A stretch of DNA of 34,737 nucleotides from the NCBI GenBank assembly GCA_013286985.1, contig JABDEQ010000019.1, forward strand, positions 1-34,737, read 5' to 3'. Source of the DNA: Bacteroidota bacterium. Lineage in GTDB: Bacteria > Bacteroidota > Bacteroidia > Sphingobacteriales > Sphingobacteriaceae. Shown here one piece after another: positions 1 through 8,342 of this stretch; the stretch's first letter is position 1; the number at the start of each line of letters is the position of its first letter. A program made the position numbers and the translations under genes. The notes below the pieces were generated by a model, which worked only from the letters and a program-made list of their open reading frames with translations, had not been told where the DNA came from and did no database searches.

Positions 1-162
1 ACCCGATTTAAAGTTGCAGTAAATCCAGATACACATTCCCAATTGCACCAAAGTGGCCAGCAGGGTAATATATTTAAAACTACCCCTCCATGCCGACGGC
101 ATCAGCGCGATGATTAATCCGAACAGGACAGGCGTAAATATGAGCAGGGTTAGGATATTCAT
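1..162 (-). CDS. nuoM: NADH-quinone oxidoreductase subunit M, N-terminal fragment (cut by window edge)
   Basis: Only the first 54 codons are present, reading off the left edge of the window. The translation starts MNILTLLIFTPVLFGLIIAL and continues with a second hydrophobic stretch, as expected for the first membrane helices of an antiporter-like complex I subunit. The ATG lies 9 bases after the nuoL stop in the direction of transcription. Gene order (nuoL then nuoM) is the standard complex I order, and this is the main reason for the assignment because no signature motif of the family falls in the fragment. Confidence 0.85.
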   Translation of the reverse strand, partial: MNILTLLIFTPVLFGLIIALMPSAWRGSFKYITLLATLVQLGMCIWIYCNFKSG

Positions 163-171
163 TTGGCAGAA

Positions 172-2283
172 TCAAATAACAATTTTCAAAATAAACAAAA
201 CCAGTATAACTACCAGCATACTAAACAAATAATATTGCACCTTACCACCATGAAACATACGGGCAAAGTTGCCTATGCCTTTTACAATTGCTACCAGCAA
301 ATGCAAAAAGCCGTCAACAATATGGCGGTCGGTCCAATCGGCTAATTTTGACAAGGCAATGCCTGTTTTGGCAATCCGTTTTACCAAACCATCAACCACC
401 CGGCGATCAAACCAAAAAGCAAAACGGCATAAAAGCAATACCGGTTCAACAATAACCTTGTTGTAAACAGCATCAAAATACCATGCATTGAACGATAAGT
501 TAAACAATACACCCTTTTGCGGGAATGGATTATTACGGCGTTTAATGTAAATGGTATAAGCACCGTACATCACCAATATACTTAAAATATTAACCCCGGC
601 CGGCACAAGGGTATGGTAAACATTATCACGTTCCAATCCGCCTGCGTTTGGCAAACCTTTAAAAATCCAGGCTTGCTCGTATACCAGGAAATTGGTAGAA
701 AACAATGGGAAGAAACAACCCAAAACCAATAATGCCAGCGGCAATTTGTATTGCCAGTTACCGTCGCTTAGGTTGAGCTTAATACCGGGTTTTATATGAA
801 GCAGCCTCAATTCTCCAAAAAACACCTTTACAATAAGGCGGGTAACATAAAATGCAGTTAACCACGTAGTAAGCAGCGCAATAACCGGAACAACTTTTAA
901 AATACCGCTGCGGCCACCCGTCCACTCGAACGATTTAATGAGAATACCATCTTTTGACAAATAACCCGATGTTAATGGCAGACCTATTAAAGCCAGCGCG
1001 CCAATTACGGCCACAACAAAGGTAAAAGGCAGTTTTTTGCGCAAACCACCCATATTATTGATATTTTGGGGGTCGATGTCGAGTTGGTTATCCTCTTTAA
1101 TATGCTGCATTTGGTGGATAACAATACCGGCAACCAAAAACAACAGGCATTTAAAAAAGGCATGTGTTACCAAATGGAACAGTGACGAGGTATAGGCCCC
1201 AATCCCCATGGCCATCACCATGTAACCCAATTGCGATATGGTTGAGTATGCCAGGATACGTTTCAGATCGGTTTGTGTGAGCGCAATGCTGGCCGCCATA
1301 AAGGCTGTAAAGCAACCTACAACAGCTAATATGGTGAGTTCGGCATCGTTAAACAGCGGATAAACCCTTGCCAGCAAAAAAACACCAGCAGCCACCATGG
1401 TTGCCGCGTGAATCAGTGCCGATACCGATGTTGGCCCCTCCATAGCATCGGGCAGCCAGGTATGCAGTGGAAACTGTGCCGACTTTGCTGCAACGGCTAA
1501 AAATATGCCACCAAAGGCAATGTATTGCAACATAGAGGGTAATTGAACAAGACGTTCACGCGGCCAAATTAACCTGACGTTAATTGGCAAATTATGCCAC
1601 AAAGACCATATTCCGTCATGAACACCGGAATAACTCATTAAGTTTCCTGATCCGAAAAGGCTATCAATATCGAAAGTACGAAATTGGATAAATATGATGA
1701 TAATGGCCGTTAGCAAACCTATATCCCCTATTCTATTCATAATAAAGGCCTTTTTATTGGCTTGAACCGCTTTATCACGTGTAAACCAAAACCCAATGAG
1801 CAGGTACGATGAAAAACCTACCAGTTCCCACAATGCGTAAAACAATACCAGGTTATCAACCACCACCAAAGCCAGCATACTGAAGCAAAACAAGCTGAGA
1901 TAAGCAAAATAACGGTTGATATTGCCATCGTGCTTCATATAAGCGGTTGAGTAAATATGCACCGGCAAAGCAATAACCGATACCAGCAACAGCATCAACA
2001 CAGAAAGATTATTTAATAAAACACCTGCATAAACTACCGTGTTACCAATGGTAAACCAAATAACCTGTTGATGCACAACGTGACCCGTATTCCAAACCTT
2101 TGCAAAAACCGATACCGATAAAACCACGCTGAATAAGATAGCCACGGTAGAAACCCATCCCGCCAGTTTGCTTTTTCTGCCGGGCAACAGAAAATTAAAT
2201 ACAAAGGCAAGCAACGGCAGCAATACCGCTGTTAATGCGAATTTGATGGTTAAGGTGTCTATGGCTTGTAAAAAGTTGTTCAA
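172..2283 (-). CDS. nuoL: NADH-quinone oxidoreductase subunit L (complex I proton-pumping membrane subunit)
   Basis: This is the distal antiporter-like membrane subunit of complex I, which takes part in proton translocation across the inner membrane. At 703 residues it is longer than the E. coli protein (about 610). The sequence is hydrophobic throughout and carries the family hallmark HTWLPDAMEGPTSVSALIHA at about residue 274. Lys267 just before it and Glu153 in WELVG match the conserved charged residues of the proton channel. The C-terminal part ends in a last membrane helix after a long amphipathic stretch, as the lateral helix of NuoL requires. The start is TTG: an in-frame stop lies six codons upstream and the next in-frame ATG is near residue 97. 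It follows the nuoK stop by 7 bases, so it belongs to the same operon. Confidence 0.96.
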   Translation of the reverse strand: MNNFLQAIDTLTIKFALTAVLLPLLAFVFNFLLPGRKSKLAGWVSTVAILFSVVLSVSVFAKVWNTGHVVHQQVIWFTIGNTVVYAGVLLNNLSVLMLLLVSVIALPVHIYSTAYMKHDGNINRYFAYLSLFCFSMLALVVVDNLVLFYALWELVGFSSYLLIGFWFTRDKAVQANKKAFIMNRIGDIGLLTAIIIIFIQFRTFDIDSLFGSGNLMSYSGVHDGIWSLWHNLPINVRLIWPRERLVQLPSMLQYIAFGGIFLAVAAKSAQFPLHTWLPDAMEGPTSVSALIHAATMVAAGVFLLARVYPLFNDAELTILAVVGCFTAFMAASIALTQTDLKRILAYSTISQLGYMVMAMGIGAYTSSLFHLVTHAFFKCLLFLVAGIVIHQMQHIKEDNQLDIDPQNINNMGGLRKKLPFTFVVAVIGALALIGLPLTSGYLSKDGILIKSFEWTGGRSGILKVVPVIALLTTWLTAFYVTRLIVKVFFGELRLLHIKPGIKLNLSDGNWQYKLPLALLVLGCFFPLFSTNFLVYEQAWIFKGLPNAGGLERDNVYHTLVPAGVNILSILVMYGAYTIYIKRRNNPFPQKGVLFNLSFNAWYFDAVYNKVIVEPVLLLCRFAFWFDRRVVDGLVKRIAKTGIALSKLADWTDRHIVDGFLHLLVAIVKGIGNFARMFHGGKVQYYLFSMLVVILVLFILKIVI

Positions 2284-2290
2284 GGTTATT

Positions 2291-2596
2291 TTAATCTCTC
2301 AGTTTATCAATCCTGTCGGGATCAATGGTTTTATATTTCTTGTAAACGTTTAAAATAATGGCCAGCGCTACTGCTGTTGTCGCGGCAGCCAGTACAATGG
2401 CAAAAAGGGCAAACATTTGTCCGCCGTTGTTTAAGCTATCGTATTTGCCAAAGGCTACCAGGTTCAAGTTGGCGGCATTCAGCATCAATTCAATACCGAT
2501 CAATATTTGTATGGCATTGTGTTTGGATACTATCATGTACAAGCCAATACAAAACAATGCAGCGCTTACCATCAAAAAATCTGTTAATGATATCAT
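2291..2596 (-). CDS. nuoK: NADH-quinone oxidoreductase subunit K (complex I)
   Basis: This 101-residue, three-helix membrane subunit is the usual size for NuoK (100 in E. coli). Glu36 in IGIELMLNAANL matches the essential membrane glutamate of helix 2. In helix 3 the E. coli motif LAAAEAS is replaced by LAAATTA, so the second conserved glutamate (E. coli Glu72) is threonine here; the codons read ACA ACA. The gene overlaps nuoJ by four bases (ATGA), indicating translational coupling, and is followed by nuoL. The assignment is secure from length, motif and position. The effect of the missing glutamate on proton pumping is not known from sequence. Confidence 0.96.
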   Translation of the reverse strand: MISLTDFLMVSAALFCIGLYMIVSKHNAIQILIGIELMLNAANLNLVAFGKYDSLNNGGQMFALFAIVLAAATTAVALAIILNVYKKYKTIDPDRIDKLRD

Positions 2597-3141
2597 TGCA
2601 GTGCCACCTTTCGCGATAAATGCGCCGCACCCACCAGCGCTATCATTAATAATATTGATACAGCTTCAAAAGGTAATAAATACCCGGTCATTAAGTTTAC
2701 GCCTATATTTTCGGTTGTGGCTGCATCCGGTTGAATTACATTTTTTTGTTGAATAGCTAGGCTGATCCATCCTAAATGATCGGCATCAGATTTAAGCATC
2801 ATGTTGATCAGCACAATCAGAAACAAAGCAGCCAGTAAAATGGCCGGTAATTTACTCAGACTGATGAATTGCCTGCGCTGCTGTGCAATGGCATTCAGCG
2901 TTTCTTTGCCCGATAACATAAAGGCGAATAGAATCAACACCAAAATGCCGCCTACATAAATTACAATCTGGGTTATGGCCACAAAATCGGCTAATGCCAA
3001 AACGTATAACCCCGCAAGGGCAAACAGGGTAATAAAAAACATAAATACTGAGCGTACCAAATTTTTAGTAGCTGCCACAAATACCGCCGAAGCCAATGCT
3101 ATAAAACTCATCAGGTAAAATAATGCTTGCGCTAAACTCAT
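2593..3141 (-). CDS. nuoJ: NADH-quinone oxidoreductase subunit J (complex I)
   Basis: This 182-residue polytopic membrane protein sits between nuoI and nuoK, the fixed position of nuoJ. Five hydrophobic helices are visible. The segment VIYVGGILVLILFAFMLSG contains the glycine-rich helix 3 region (YVGG) typical of NuoJ, where the helix is distorted in known complex I structures. It helps form the central proton pathway of the membrane arm. Both ends overlap neighbours by four bases (nuoI upstream, nuoK downstream), so the four genes I-J-K-L form one tightly packed unit. Confidence 0.95.
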   Translation of the reverse strand: MSLAQALFYLMSFIALASAVFVAATKNLVRSVFMFFITLFALAGLYVLALADFVAITQIVIYVGGILVLILFAFMLSGKETLNAIAQQRRQFISLSKLPAILLAALFLIVLINMMLKSDADHLGWISLAIQQKNVIQPDAATTENIGVNLMTGYLLPFEAVSILLMIALVGAAHLSRKVALQ

Positions 3142-3725
3142 TCGCCACCCTCCTTTTTCTGCATAGCCGCCAGTTTAGCCGCCTGCCTTTCGGCTTGTTG
3201 TTGTTCAAATTCGCGGCGCTTTTCGGCAGCCATTTCGGGTGTCATGTCCGAAAACTCATATGTTAAATCCTTCAGTTCCACCACGCTTTTATCATACTGA
3301 TTAGTCATCACAATACACTCTGTAGGGCAAACCACTGTGCACAGGCCGCAATACATGCATTTGGCCATATCAATATCAAACTTAGCCGCATATAGCCGTT
3401 TGGTAGTACCATCTGACGTTTGCCCAATAGCCTCCGTTGCTTTAATAGCTTCAATATCAATACAATCAACCGGGCAAACCTTGGCACAAAGGTCGCACAC
3501 AATACAATCGTCCATTTCCACATCCAATTGGTACCGGCCCACTTCCGGAACAGGCAGCTTTTGATGCGGATACTGAATGGTATTAGTGCCTTCCAACTGC
3601 TTAAAATAATTAGGATTACTGGCCGGCAAAATCTCCCGCTTCCGGTGCGAAGCAAAAAGATGCCGCAGCGTGATCCGTAATCCCGTCCAGGAAGTAGTAA
3701 AACCTTTTATTATTCCTTTTATCAT
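3138..3725 (-). CDS. nuoI: NADH-quinone oxidoreductase subunit I (two [4Fe-4S] ferredoxin domain)
   Basis: This peripheral-arm subunit carries the two iron-sulfur clusters (N6a and N6b) that pass electrons towards the quinone site. The 195-residue protein has two CxxCxxCxxxCP clusters: Cys74, 77, 80 and 84, then Cys123, 126, 129 and 133. A fifth cysteine follows each cluster (88 and 137). The N-terminal 50 residues contain the amphipathic segment that docks on NuoH. The C-terminus is a charged tail rich in Glu, Gln and Ala. It overlaps nuoJ by four bases. Upstream, 97 bases separate it from nuoH, and this gap holds an inverted short-period repeat. Confidence 0.97.
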   Translation of the reverse strand: MIKGIIKGFTTSWTGLRITLRHLFASHRKREILPASNPNYFKQLEGTNTIQYPHQKLPVPEVGRYQLDVEMDDCIVCDLCAKVCPVDCIDIEAIKATEAIGQTSDGTTKRLYAAKFDIDMAKCMYCGLCTVVCPTECIVMTNQYDKSVVELKDLTYEFSDMTPEMAAEKRREFEQQQAERQAAKLAAMQKKEGGE

Positions 3726-3730
3726 TTAAT

Positions 3731-3816
3731 TCGTCATTGAGTCATTGAGTCATTAAGTCATTTTTTTATCATAGTTGAAGAGACTAATGAAACAATGACC
3801 TAATGACTTAATGACA
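3731..3816. repeat. Inverted arms of 8-base tandem units between nuoH and nuoI
   Basis: The left arm is four copies of an 8-base unit (gtcattga, with small changes) at 3733-3764. The right arm is three copies of the complementary unit (taatgacc and variants) at 3793-3816. Bases 3749-3762 and 3802-3815 are a perfect 14-base inverted repeat with a 39-base loop. The structure fills nearly the whole gap between two genes of one complex, so it would be transcribed. No T-tract follows on the minus strand in the way a simple terminator needs. Confidence 0.85.
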
Positions 3817-3822
3817 AACTTA

Positions 3823-4896
3823 CTACATGAGCCAAAGTCTCCATATCCCCGATGCCAGCATGCAGGCAAAGGCCAGCGGCGTTAATACTTTCCAGCACAG
3901 GGCCATTAGTTTGTCTACGCGCATACGGGGCAAAGTCCATCGTATCCACATTTGTATAGCTATCAGCACAAGCGTTTTTAGCATAATCCATAAAATACCC
4001 CATCCGGCTCCCGTTGTCCAGTTAGCCAATTGTACTGCTCCAATGTTTGGCAGCGGGGTGTTCCAGGCTCCCAAAAATAAGATTACAGCCACCATCGATA
4101 CTAAAAACATCATGCTGTATTCGGCTAGAAAAACCAGCGCAAATCTTAGCCCGGTGTACTCGGTATGAAAACCGGCCACCAGTTCTGATTCCGCCTCCGG
4201 AATATCAAATGGCGCACGATTACTTTCGGCCAGCGAGGCTATAAAGTAAATTACAAAAGCTATCAGTAAATGTGGTGCTCTGAAAACGTTCCACGAGAAA
4301 AAGCCACCTATTTTAGTGACATCCCAAAAACCTGCAAATTTTATTTTTTCGGCCGCCAAAACACCCTGCTGCATGGCTATATCCTGCATGTTGAGCGTTT
4401 GGGCAATCATCACTACCGAAATAATGGCAAAACCCGCCGGAATCTCGTACGAAATAATCTGCGCTGCTGAACGCATTGCCCCCAGTATAGAATATTTATT
4501 GTTCGATCCCCAGCCGGCCATCAGTATGCCAAGCGTTTCGATAGATATAATGGCGAAAATATAGTAAAGCCCTAAATTCAATTTTGATGGCACCAGCCCC
4601 GGCGCCCAGGGCAGCGCGGCAAAACCCATATACACGGCAATAAAAATAATAGCCGGAGCCATAATAAACAGCACCTTATCGGCAGCAGTAGGGATAATCA
4701 GCTCTTTTTGCAGCATCTTTAAAATATCGGCAAAGGTTTGCAGTGTGCCGTATTTGCCCGTTTCTGTAGGGCCAAGTCTGTCCTGTATAAAAGCCGATAC
4801 TTTGCGCTCGGCATATACGCCAAACAGCGCAAACAGGGCCGAAAAGCCAAACAAGCCTGCAGCAATAAAGAAATATGTAATATAAAAATTCAACAC
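3823..4896 (-). CDS. nuoH: NADH-quinone oxidoreductase subunit H (complex I, quinone-binding membrane subunit)
   Basis: This subunit joins the membrane arm to the peripheral arm and helps form the quinone chamber. The 357-residue protein has about eight hydrophobic helices. It carries the family signature ESNRAPFDIPEAESELVAGF (residues 224-243) followed by HTEYTG, and an early QDRLGPTETGKYG loop. The predicted start is GTG, immediately followed by TTG; an ATG is not available in the right place. No nuoG lies upstream: the next gene is an unrelated carboxypeptidase on the opposite strand. The H-M block therefore starts its own transcription unit here. Confidence 0.96.
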   Translation of the reverse strand: MLNFYITYFFIAAGLFGFSALFALFGVYAERKVSAFIQDRLGPTETGKYGTLQTFADILKMLQKELIIPTAADKVLFIMAPAIIFIAVYMGFAALPWAPGLVPSKLNLGLYYIFAIISIETLGILMAGWGSNNKYSILGAMRSAAQIISYEIPAGFAIISVVMIAQTLNMQDIAMQQGVLAAEKIKFAGFWDVTKIGGFFSWNVFRAPHLLIAFVIYFIASLAESNRAPFDIPEAESELVAGFHTEYTGLRFALVFLAEYSMMFLVSMVAVILFLGAWNTPLPNIGAVQLANWTTGAGWGILWIMLKTLVLIAIQMWIRWTLPRMRVDKLMALCWKVLTPLAFACMLASGIWRLWLM

Positions 4897-5174
4897 GTTT
4901 ACTTAAGCTGCAAACTTAATGATTTTTGCGTTACGGAGTTGCCCTGTATTGAATACTTGACTAAGTTGATAGATGAAATTATTTTCTATTGAACAGCGGT
5001 ATTTAAAAACAAATACCTCACTAAATATTTTCTTTTGAGGGGATGCAGCTGCACCTACTCTCACAACTGGCCGCCACAGCTATATTTTTTTCATTAACTG
5101 TAATATTAGCACACATATTTTATCATATTAACGCAGCCATATGGTGATCCGGGTATTTCATCTATTTTGTTAAC
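4897..5174. other. Divergent intergenic region between nuoH and the S10 peptidase
   Basis: These 278 bases separate two genes pointing away from each other, so both promoters should lie here. On the minus strand a TAAGTTTG box (4911-4918) fits the Bacteroidota -7 consensus for nuoH. For the peptidase only the near-match TATTTTG at 5163-5169 is visible. A loose hairpin (CCTCA paired with TGAGG, about 5015-5040) and a GCAGCTGC palindrome just after it could be operator sites. No gene was found. Confidence 0.6.
4911..4918 (-). promoter_or_regulatory. Candidate -7 promoter box for the nuoH-M operon
   Basis: On the minus strand this reads TAAGTTTG, a full match to the Bacteroidota consensus TAnnTTTG. 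It lies 14 bases before the GTG start of nuoH, which would give a very short leader. No clear -33 TTG element is seen at the right distance, so confidence is modest. Confidence 0.35.
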
Positions 5175-6692
5175 ATGAAAAGAACTTTAATCCTTTTTTC
5201 TATTGCATTTTCTATAGCAAATACCGTTTTCGCCCAAACGGTCGCTCCTATTAAAAACATTAACCCGGTGACAAAAAGCCGGGTTTTGCAGGTTGATTCA
5301 TCGGTTGTTACTAAACACCAGGTTACCATAAAAGGCAAAACTATCCCTTATACCGCTACAGCAGGCAGCATTCCGGTTTGGGATGCAGACGGGCGCCCCG
5401 TTGCCGGTGTTTTTTATACTTATTTTGAGCGCGATGATATAACCGACAAATCAAACCGGCCATTGGTAATTTCTTTTAATGGCGGTCCGGGATCGCCATC
5501 GGCATGGATGGAGATTGGCTATACCGGGCCTGTTTTGCTCAATGTGGATGACGAGGGTTATCCCATTCAACCTTACGGCGTTAGCGACAATAAAAACTCC
5601 ATCCTTGATGTAGCCGATATTGTATACGTTGACCCTGTAAACACAGGTTATTCGAGAATTGTGGATAAGAATACGCCGGGTTCAAAGTTCTTTGGTGTAA
5701 ACGAGGACATCAAATATCTGGCTGCCTGGATCAATACTTTTGTTACCCGCAAAAACAGGTGGGCATCGCCTAAATTTTTAATTGGCGAAAGTTATGGCAC
5801 AAACCGCGTAGCCGGATTGGCCCTCGAACTTCAAAATGCACAGGGAATGTTTTTTAACGGCGTGGTACTGGTATCTACTACCGACCTCGGCATTGGGCGC
5901 GATGGCCCGCTGCAGGCGGCTTTAAAACTTCCTTATTTTACCGCTGCTGCCTGGTATCATGGTATGCTTTCGCCCGATTTGCAGCAAAAGGACCTGCTTG
6001 CCATATTGCCCGAAGTGGAAAATTTTACTTTAAATACGTTGGTACCTGCTTTTAGCAAAGGAGGTTTTATAGATGATACCACGAGGCAGCAACTGGCAAC
6101 AAAAATTGCGCATTACAGCGGCCTCCCGGAAAAATTGGTATTGGAAAATAATCTGGATGTATCACGTAACTTGTTTAGGAAAGCTTTGCTGCGCGATAAA
6201 GGTTATACCATTGGCCGGCTCGATTCCCGTTACAAGGGTATTGACCGCCAGACAGGTGGTGATGCACCCGAATACCCTGCCGAGGCGCTTGCCTGGATGC
6301 ATGCCTTTACACCGGCCATTAATATTTATTTGAGGAATAATTTGAACTACAAAACCGACCTTAAATACGATATGGCCGCCGATGTATCGCCCTGGGATGA
6401 TGATAACGATCATACCGGCGAAAACCTGCGCCAGGCCATTGCACAAAACCCAGCTCTGCATTTGCTCATACAATCGGGATATTTTGATGGTTCCTGCGAT
6501 TATTTCGATTCCAAATACACGCTTTGGCAACTCGATCCAAGTGGCAAGCTCAGAGATCGTTTAAAATGGGTGGGATATAAAAGCGGGCATATGATCTACA
6601 TGCGGAAAGATGTCATGCCACTTGCTACAGAAGACCTAAGGGAATTTATACAGGAATCTATACCTAAACCGGGCGCATCTGCTAAATATTAA
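5175..6692 (+). CDS. Secreted serine carboxypeptidase-like protein, peptidase family S10
   Basis: The 505-residue protein starts with a signal peptide (MKRTLILFSIAFSIANTVFA, then Q), so it is exported to the periplasm or beyond. It has the alpha/beta-hydrolase layout of S10 peptidases: an oxyanion-hole motif NGGPGSPS at 102-109, VDPVNTGYS at 152-160, the nucleophile Ser206 in GESYG, a likely acid Asp438 in SGYFDGSCDYF and the histidine His472 in KSGHMIY. All triad residues are present, so it is probably active, releasing C-terminal amino acids from peptides. It is transcribed alone, divergent from nuoH, and its stop lies only 3 bases from that of the gene opposite. The substrate is unknown. 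Confidence 0.9.
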   Translation: MKRTLILFSIAFSIANTVFAQTVAPIKNINPVTKSRVLQVDSSVVTKHQVTIKGKTIPYTATAGSIPVWDADGRPVAGVFYTYFERDDITDKSNRPLVISFNGGPGSPSAWMEIGYTGPVLLNVDDEGYPIQPYGVSDNKNSILDVADIVYVDPVNTGYSRIVDKNTPGSKFFGVNEDIKYLAAWINTFVTRKNRWASPKFLIGESYGTNRVAGLALELQNAQGMFFNGVVLVSTTDLGIGRDGPLQAALKLPYFTAAAWYHGMLSPDLQQKDLLAILPEVENFTLNTLVPAFSKGGFIDDTTRQQLATKIAHYSGLPEKLVLENNLDVSRNLFRKALLRDKGYTIGRLDSRYKGIDRQTGGDAPEYPAEALAWMHAFTPAINIYLRNNLNYKTDLKYDMAADVSPWDDDNDHTGENLRQAIAQNPALHLLIQSGYFDGSCDYFDSKYTLWQLDPSGKLRDRLKWVGYKSGHMIYMRKDVMPLATEDLREFIQESIPKPGASAKY

Positions 6693-6695
6693 CAG

Positions 6696-7352
6696 CTATT
6701 GCTCCGATACAGTAATAAATTGCCGCGAATACAAATCTTCCTGTAAAACCTTTATCATAAAGCGCGCTACATTTTGCCTGCTGATAGTTAAACGCGGCTT
6801 TGGCTGATTATTGGTGCTTATCTGCACTGTTTTGTTATTTAATGAATTGGTAAGCCCCACGGGCCGTACCGCCGTAAAATTTAAAGCCGATTGCTGCAGC
6901 AAAGCTTCCTGCAGTTCATGATCGCGGTAAGGATAGCCAACATTGCTATGATCTATAACCCATCTGAACCAGCCGGGAACATCCTTTTTGGTTTCGTTAA
7001 CACCCCAGGCGGTAGTTACAATCAGGCGCTTAATCTGTAAATCACCGGCCAGCTCAATAATATTTTTCATGGATGCCGACAGAAAGTCGGTTGGCGTCCG
7101 CAATGGTGCCCAGGGAAAGTCAGATGTGCGGGAAATATTAAGGGTACTTAAAATAGCTTCGCAGCCTTGCATGGCTTGCTGTAATACTGCTTTATCAATT
7201 GGCGTACCTTCAAACAAAGTAATAGCGGTTGAGTTATGCTGCCATTTACTTTTATCGCGCAGCAAAATGTTTATAGTATATCCTTGTTTAAGCGCCTCAT
7301 CAACCAAAAAAGCACCAGTTCTGCCAGTGCCTCCTAAAATCAGAATTTTCAT
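6696..7352 (-). CDS. NmrA/SDR-type NAD(P)-binding protein (atypical short-chain dehydrogenase)
   Basis: This 218-residue protein opens with a Rossmann dinucleotide motif, KILILGGTGRTGAFL (GGTGRTG at 7-13), typical of NmrA-like and atypical SDR proteins such as biliverdin-reductase-B relatives. The usual Tyr-x-x-x-Lys catalytic pair of classical SDRs is not obvious, so it may be a redox sensor or a reductase of unknown substrate. It converges with the S10 peptidase and is separated from murI by about 90 bases, which makes an independent transcript possible. The family is confident; the function is not. Confidence 0.85.
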   Translation of the reverse strand: MKILILGGTGRTGAFLVDEALKQGYTINILLRDKSKWQHNSTAITLFEGTPIDKAVLQQAMQGCEAILSTLNISRTSDFPWAPLRTPTDFLSASMKNIIELAGDLQIKRLIVTTAWGVNETKKDVPGWFRWVIDHSNVGYPYRDHELQEALLQQSALNFTAVRPVGLTNSLNNKTVQISTNNQPKPRLTISRQNVARFMIKVLQEDLYSRQFITVSEQ

Positions 7353-7443
7353 ATGATATGACCTTGTTTATTAGATAATTGCATCAAATATCCCATAAAA
7401 AAGCACAATACAAAGCCACAACAGTCAATATCAATATCTCCTG

Positions 7444-8277
7444 CTAAACCACCGCCGCATAGCCGGATTGCACCGGTGCCTCAAAAAATATTTCGGCATA
7501 GTGATCAAAATCGGCTGTATCATCGGTAGTGGTAAAAAATTGTTGTGTGCCATTCTTGGTAAGGCGCGTTTCCATTTCGGGGTGTCGTTGCAGGTAGTCG
7601 ACCAGGCTTTTGGCAACAATATCACCTTGTGCTACTATTTTTATATCGTGTGGTAAAAAGGCTTTTATTTGGGGCAGCAATAAAGGATAATGTGTGCAAG
7701 CCAGTAGCAATGTATCAATATTGGGCGATTGTGCCAGTATTTGCTCAAGGTACTTCTCCACAAAATAATCGGCGCCCGGTTTATCATGCTCGCCGTTTTC
7801 AATAATAGGTACCCAAAGCGGGCAAGCCTGCTGGTAAACCTTCAACTCCGGGAAAAAATGATCAATCTCTATCAGGTACGATCCCGACTGCACCGTTCCC
7901 CTGGTGCCCAGTACGCCAATTTCCGTGCTGCGGGTGTAATTACCTATCACTTCGGCAGTAGGGCGTATAACGCCTAATACACGCTTTGAGGGGTCTTCAA
8001 AAATCTTCAGGTCCTGTTGCTGTATAGTACGCAGCGCTTTGGCCGATGCCGTATTACAGGCCAGTATCACCAATTGGCAGCCCTGGTTAAACAGCCATTG
8101 CACACATTCCCAGGTGTACTGATGTATAGTTTGGAACGACCGGTTGCCATATGGCGCACGGGCAGTATCGCCAATGTACATATAATCATACTCCGGTAGT
8201 TCTTTTAAAATAGATTTGAAAACGGTTAGGCCGCCATAGCCCGAGTCAAATATCCCGATAGGTTGTTTGTTCAGCAT
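7444..8277 (-). CDS. murI: Glutamate racemase
   Basis: MurI converts L-glutamate to D-glutamate for peptidoglycan precursor synthesis in the cytoplasm. The 277-residue protein has the expected start IGIFDSGYGGLTV and the two catalytic cysteines in their conserved settings: Cys74 in LACNTASA and Cys194 in ACTHYPLL. The first aspartate motif (FDSG) and DTARAPYG are also present. The length is normal. It lies at the end of the uppS-bamA-ompH-ompH cluster, but a strong terminator between the last ompH gene and murI suggests that most murI transcription starts separately or depends on readthrough. Confidence 0.97.
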   Translation of the reverse strand: MLNKQPIGIFDSGYGGLTVFKSILKELPEYDYMYIGDTARAPYGNRSFQTIHQYTWECVQWLFNQGCQLVILACNTASAKALRTIQQQDLKIFEDPSKRVLGVIRPTAEVIGNYTRSTEIGVLGTRGTVQSGSYLIEIDHFFPELKVYQQACPLWVPIIENGEHDKPGADYFVEKYLEQILAQSPNIDTLLLACTHYPLLLPQIKAFLPHDIKIVAQGDIVAKSLVDYLQRHPEMETRLTKNGTQQFFTTTDDTADFDHYAEIFFEAPVQSGYAAVV

Positions 8278-8282
8278 TATAA

Positions 8283-8322
8283 CAAAAATAAAAAAAGCGC
8301 CCCGGTTATCGGCGCGCTTTTT
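8283..8322 (-). terminator. Rho-independent terminator after the ompH genes
   Basis: On the minus strand the stem AAAAAGCGC pairs with GCGCTTTTT around a short loop that itself contains CCG/CGG. It is followed by a long run of T broken by a single A. It lies about 20 bases after the stop of the second ompH-like gene and just before the murI start. The T-run also contains TATTTTTG (8283-8290), which matches the -7 promoter consensus for murI, but this may be coincidence. Confidence 0.8.
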
Positions 8323-8342
8323 AAATGTTTACAATTAAGTTA

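Noticed and set aside
2358..2756. 132-codon plus-strand frame opposite nuoK and nuoJ
   Set aside because: It lies wholly over two well-recognised complex I genes in another frame and shows no motif, so it is a shadow.
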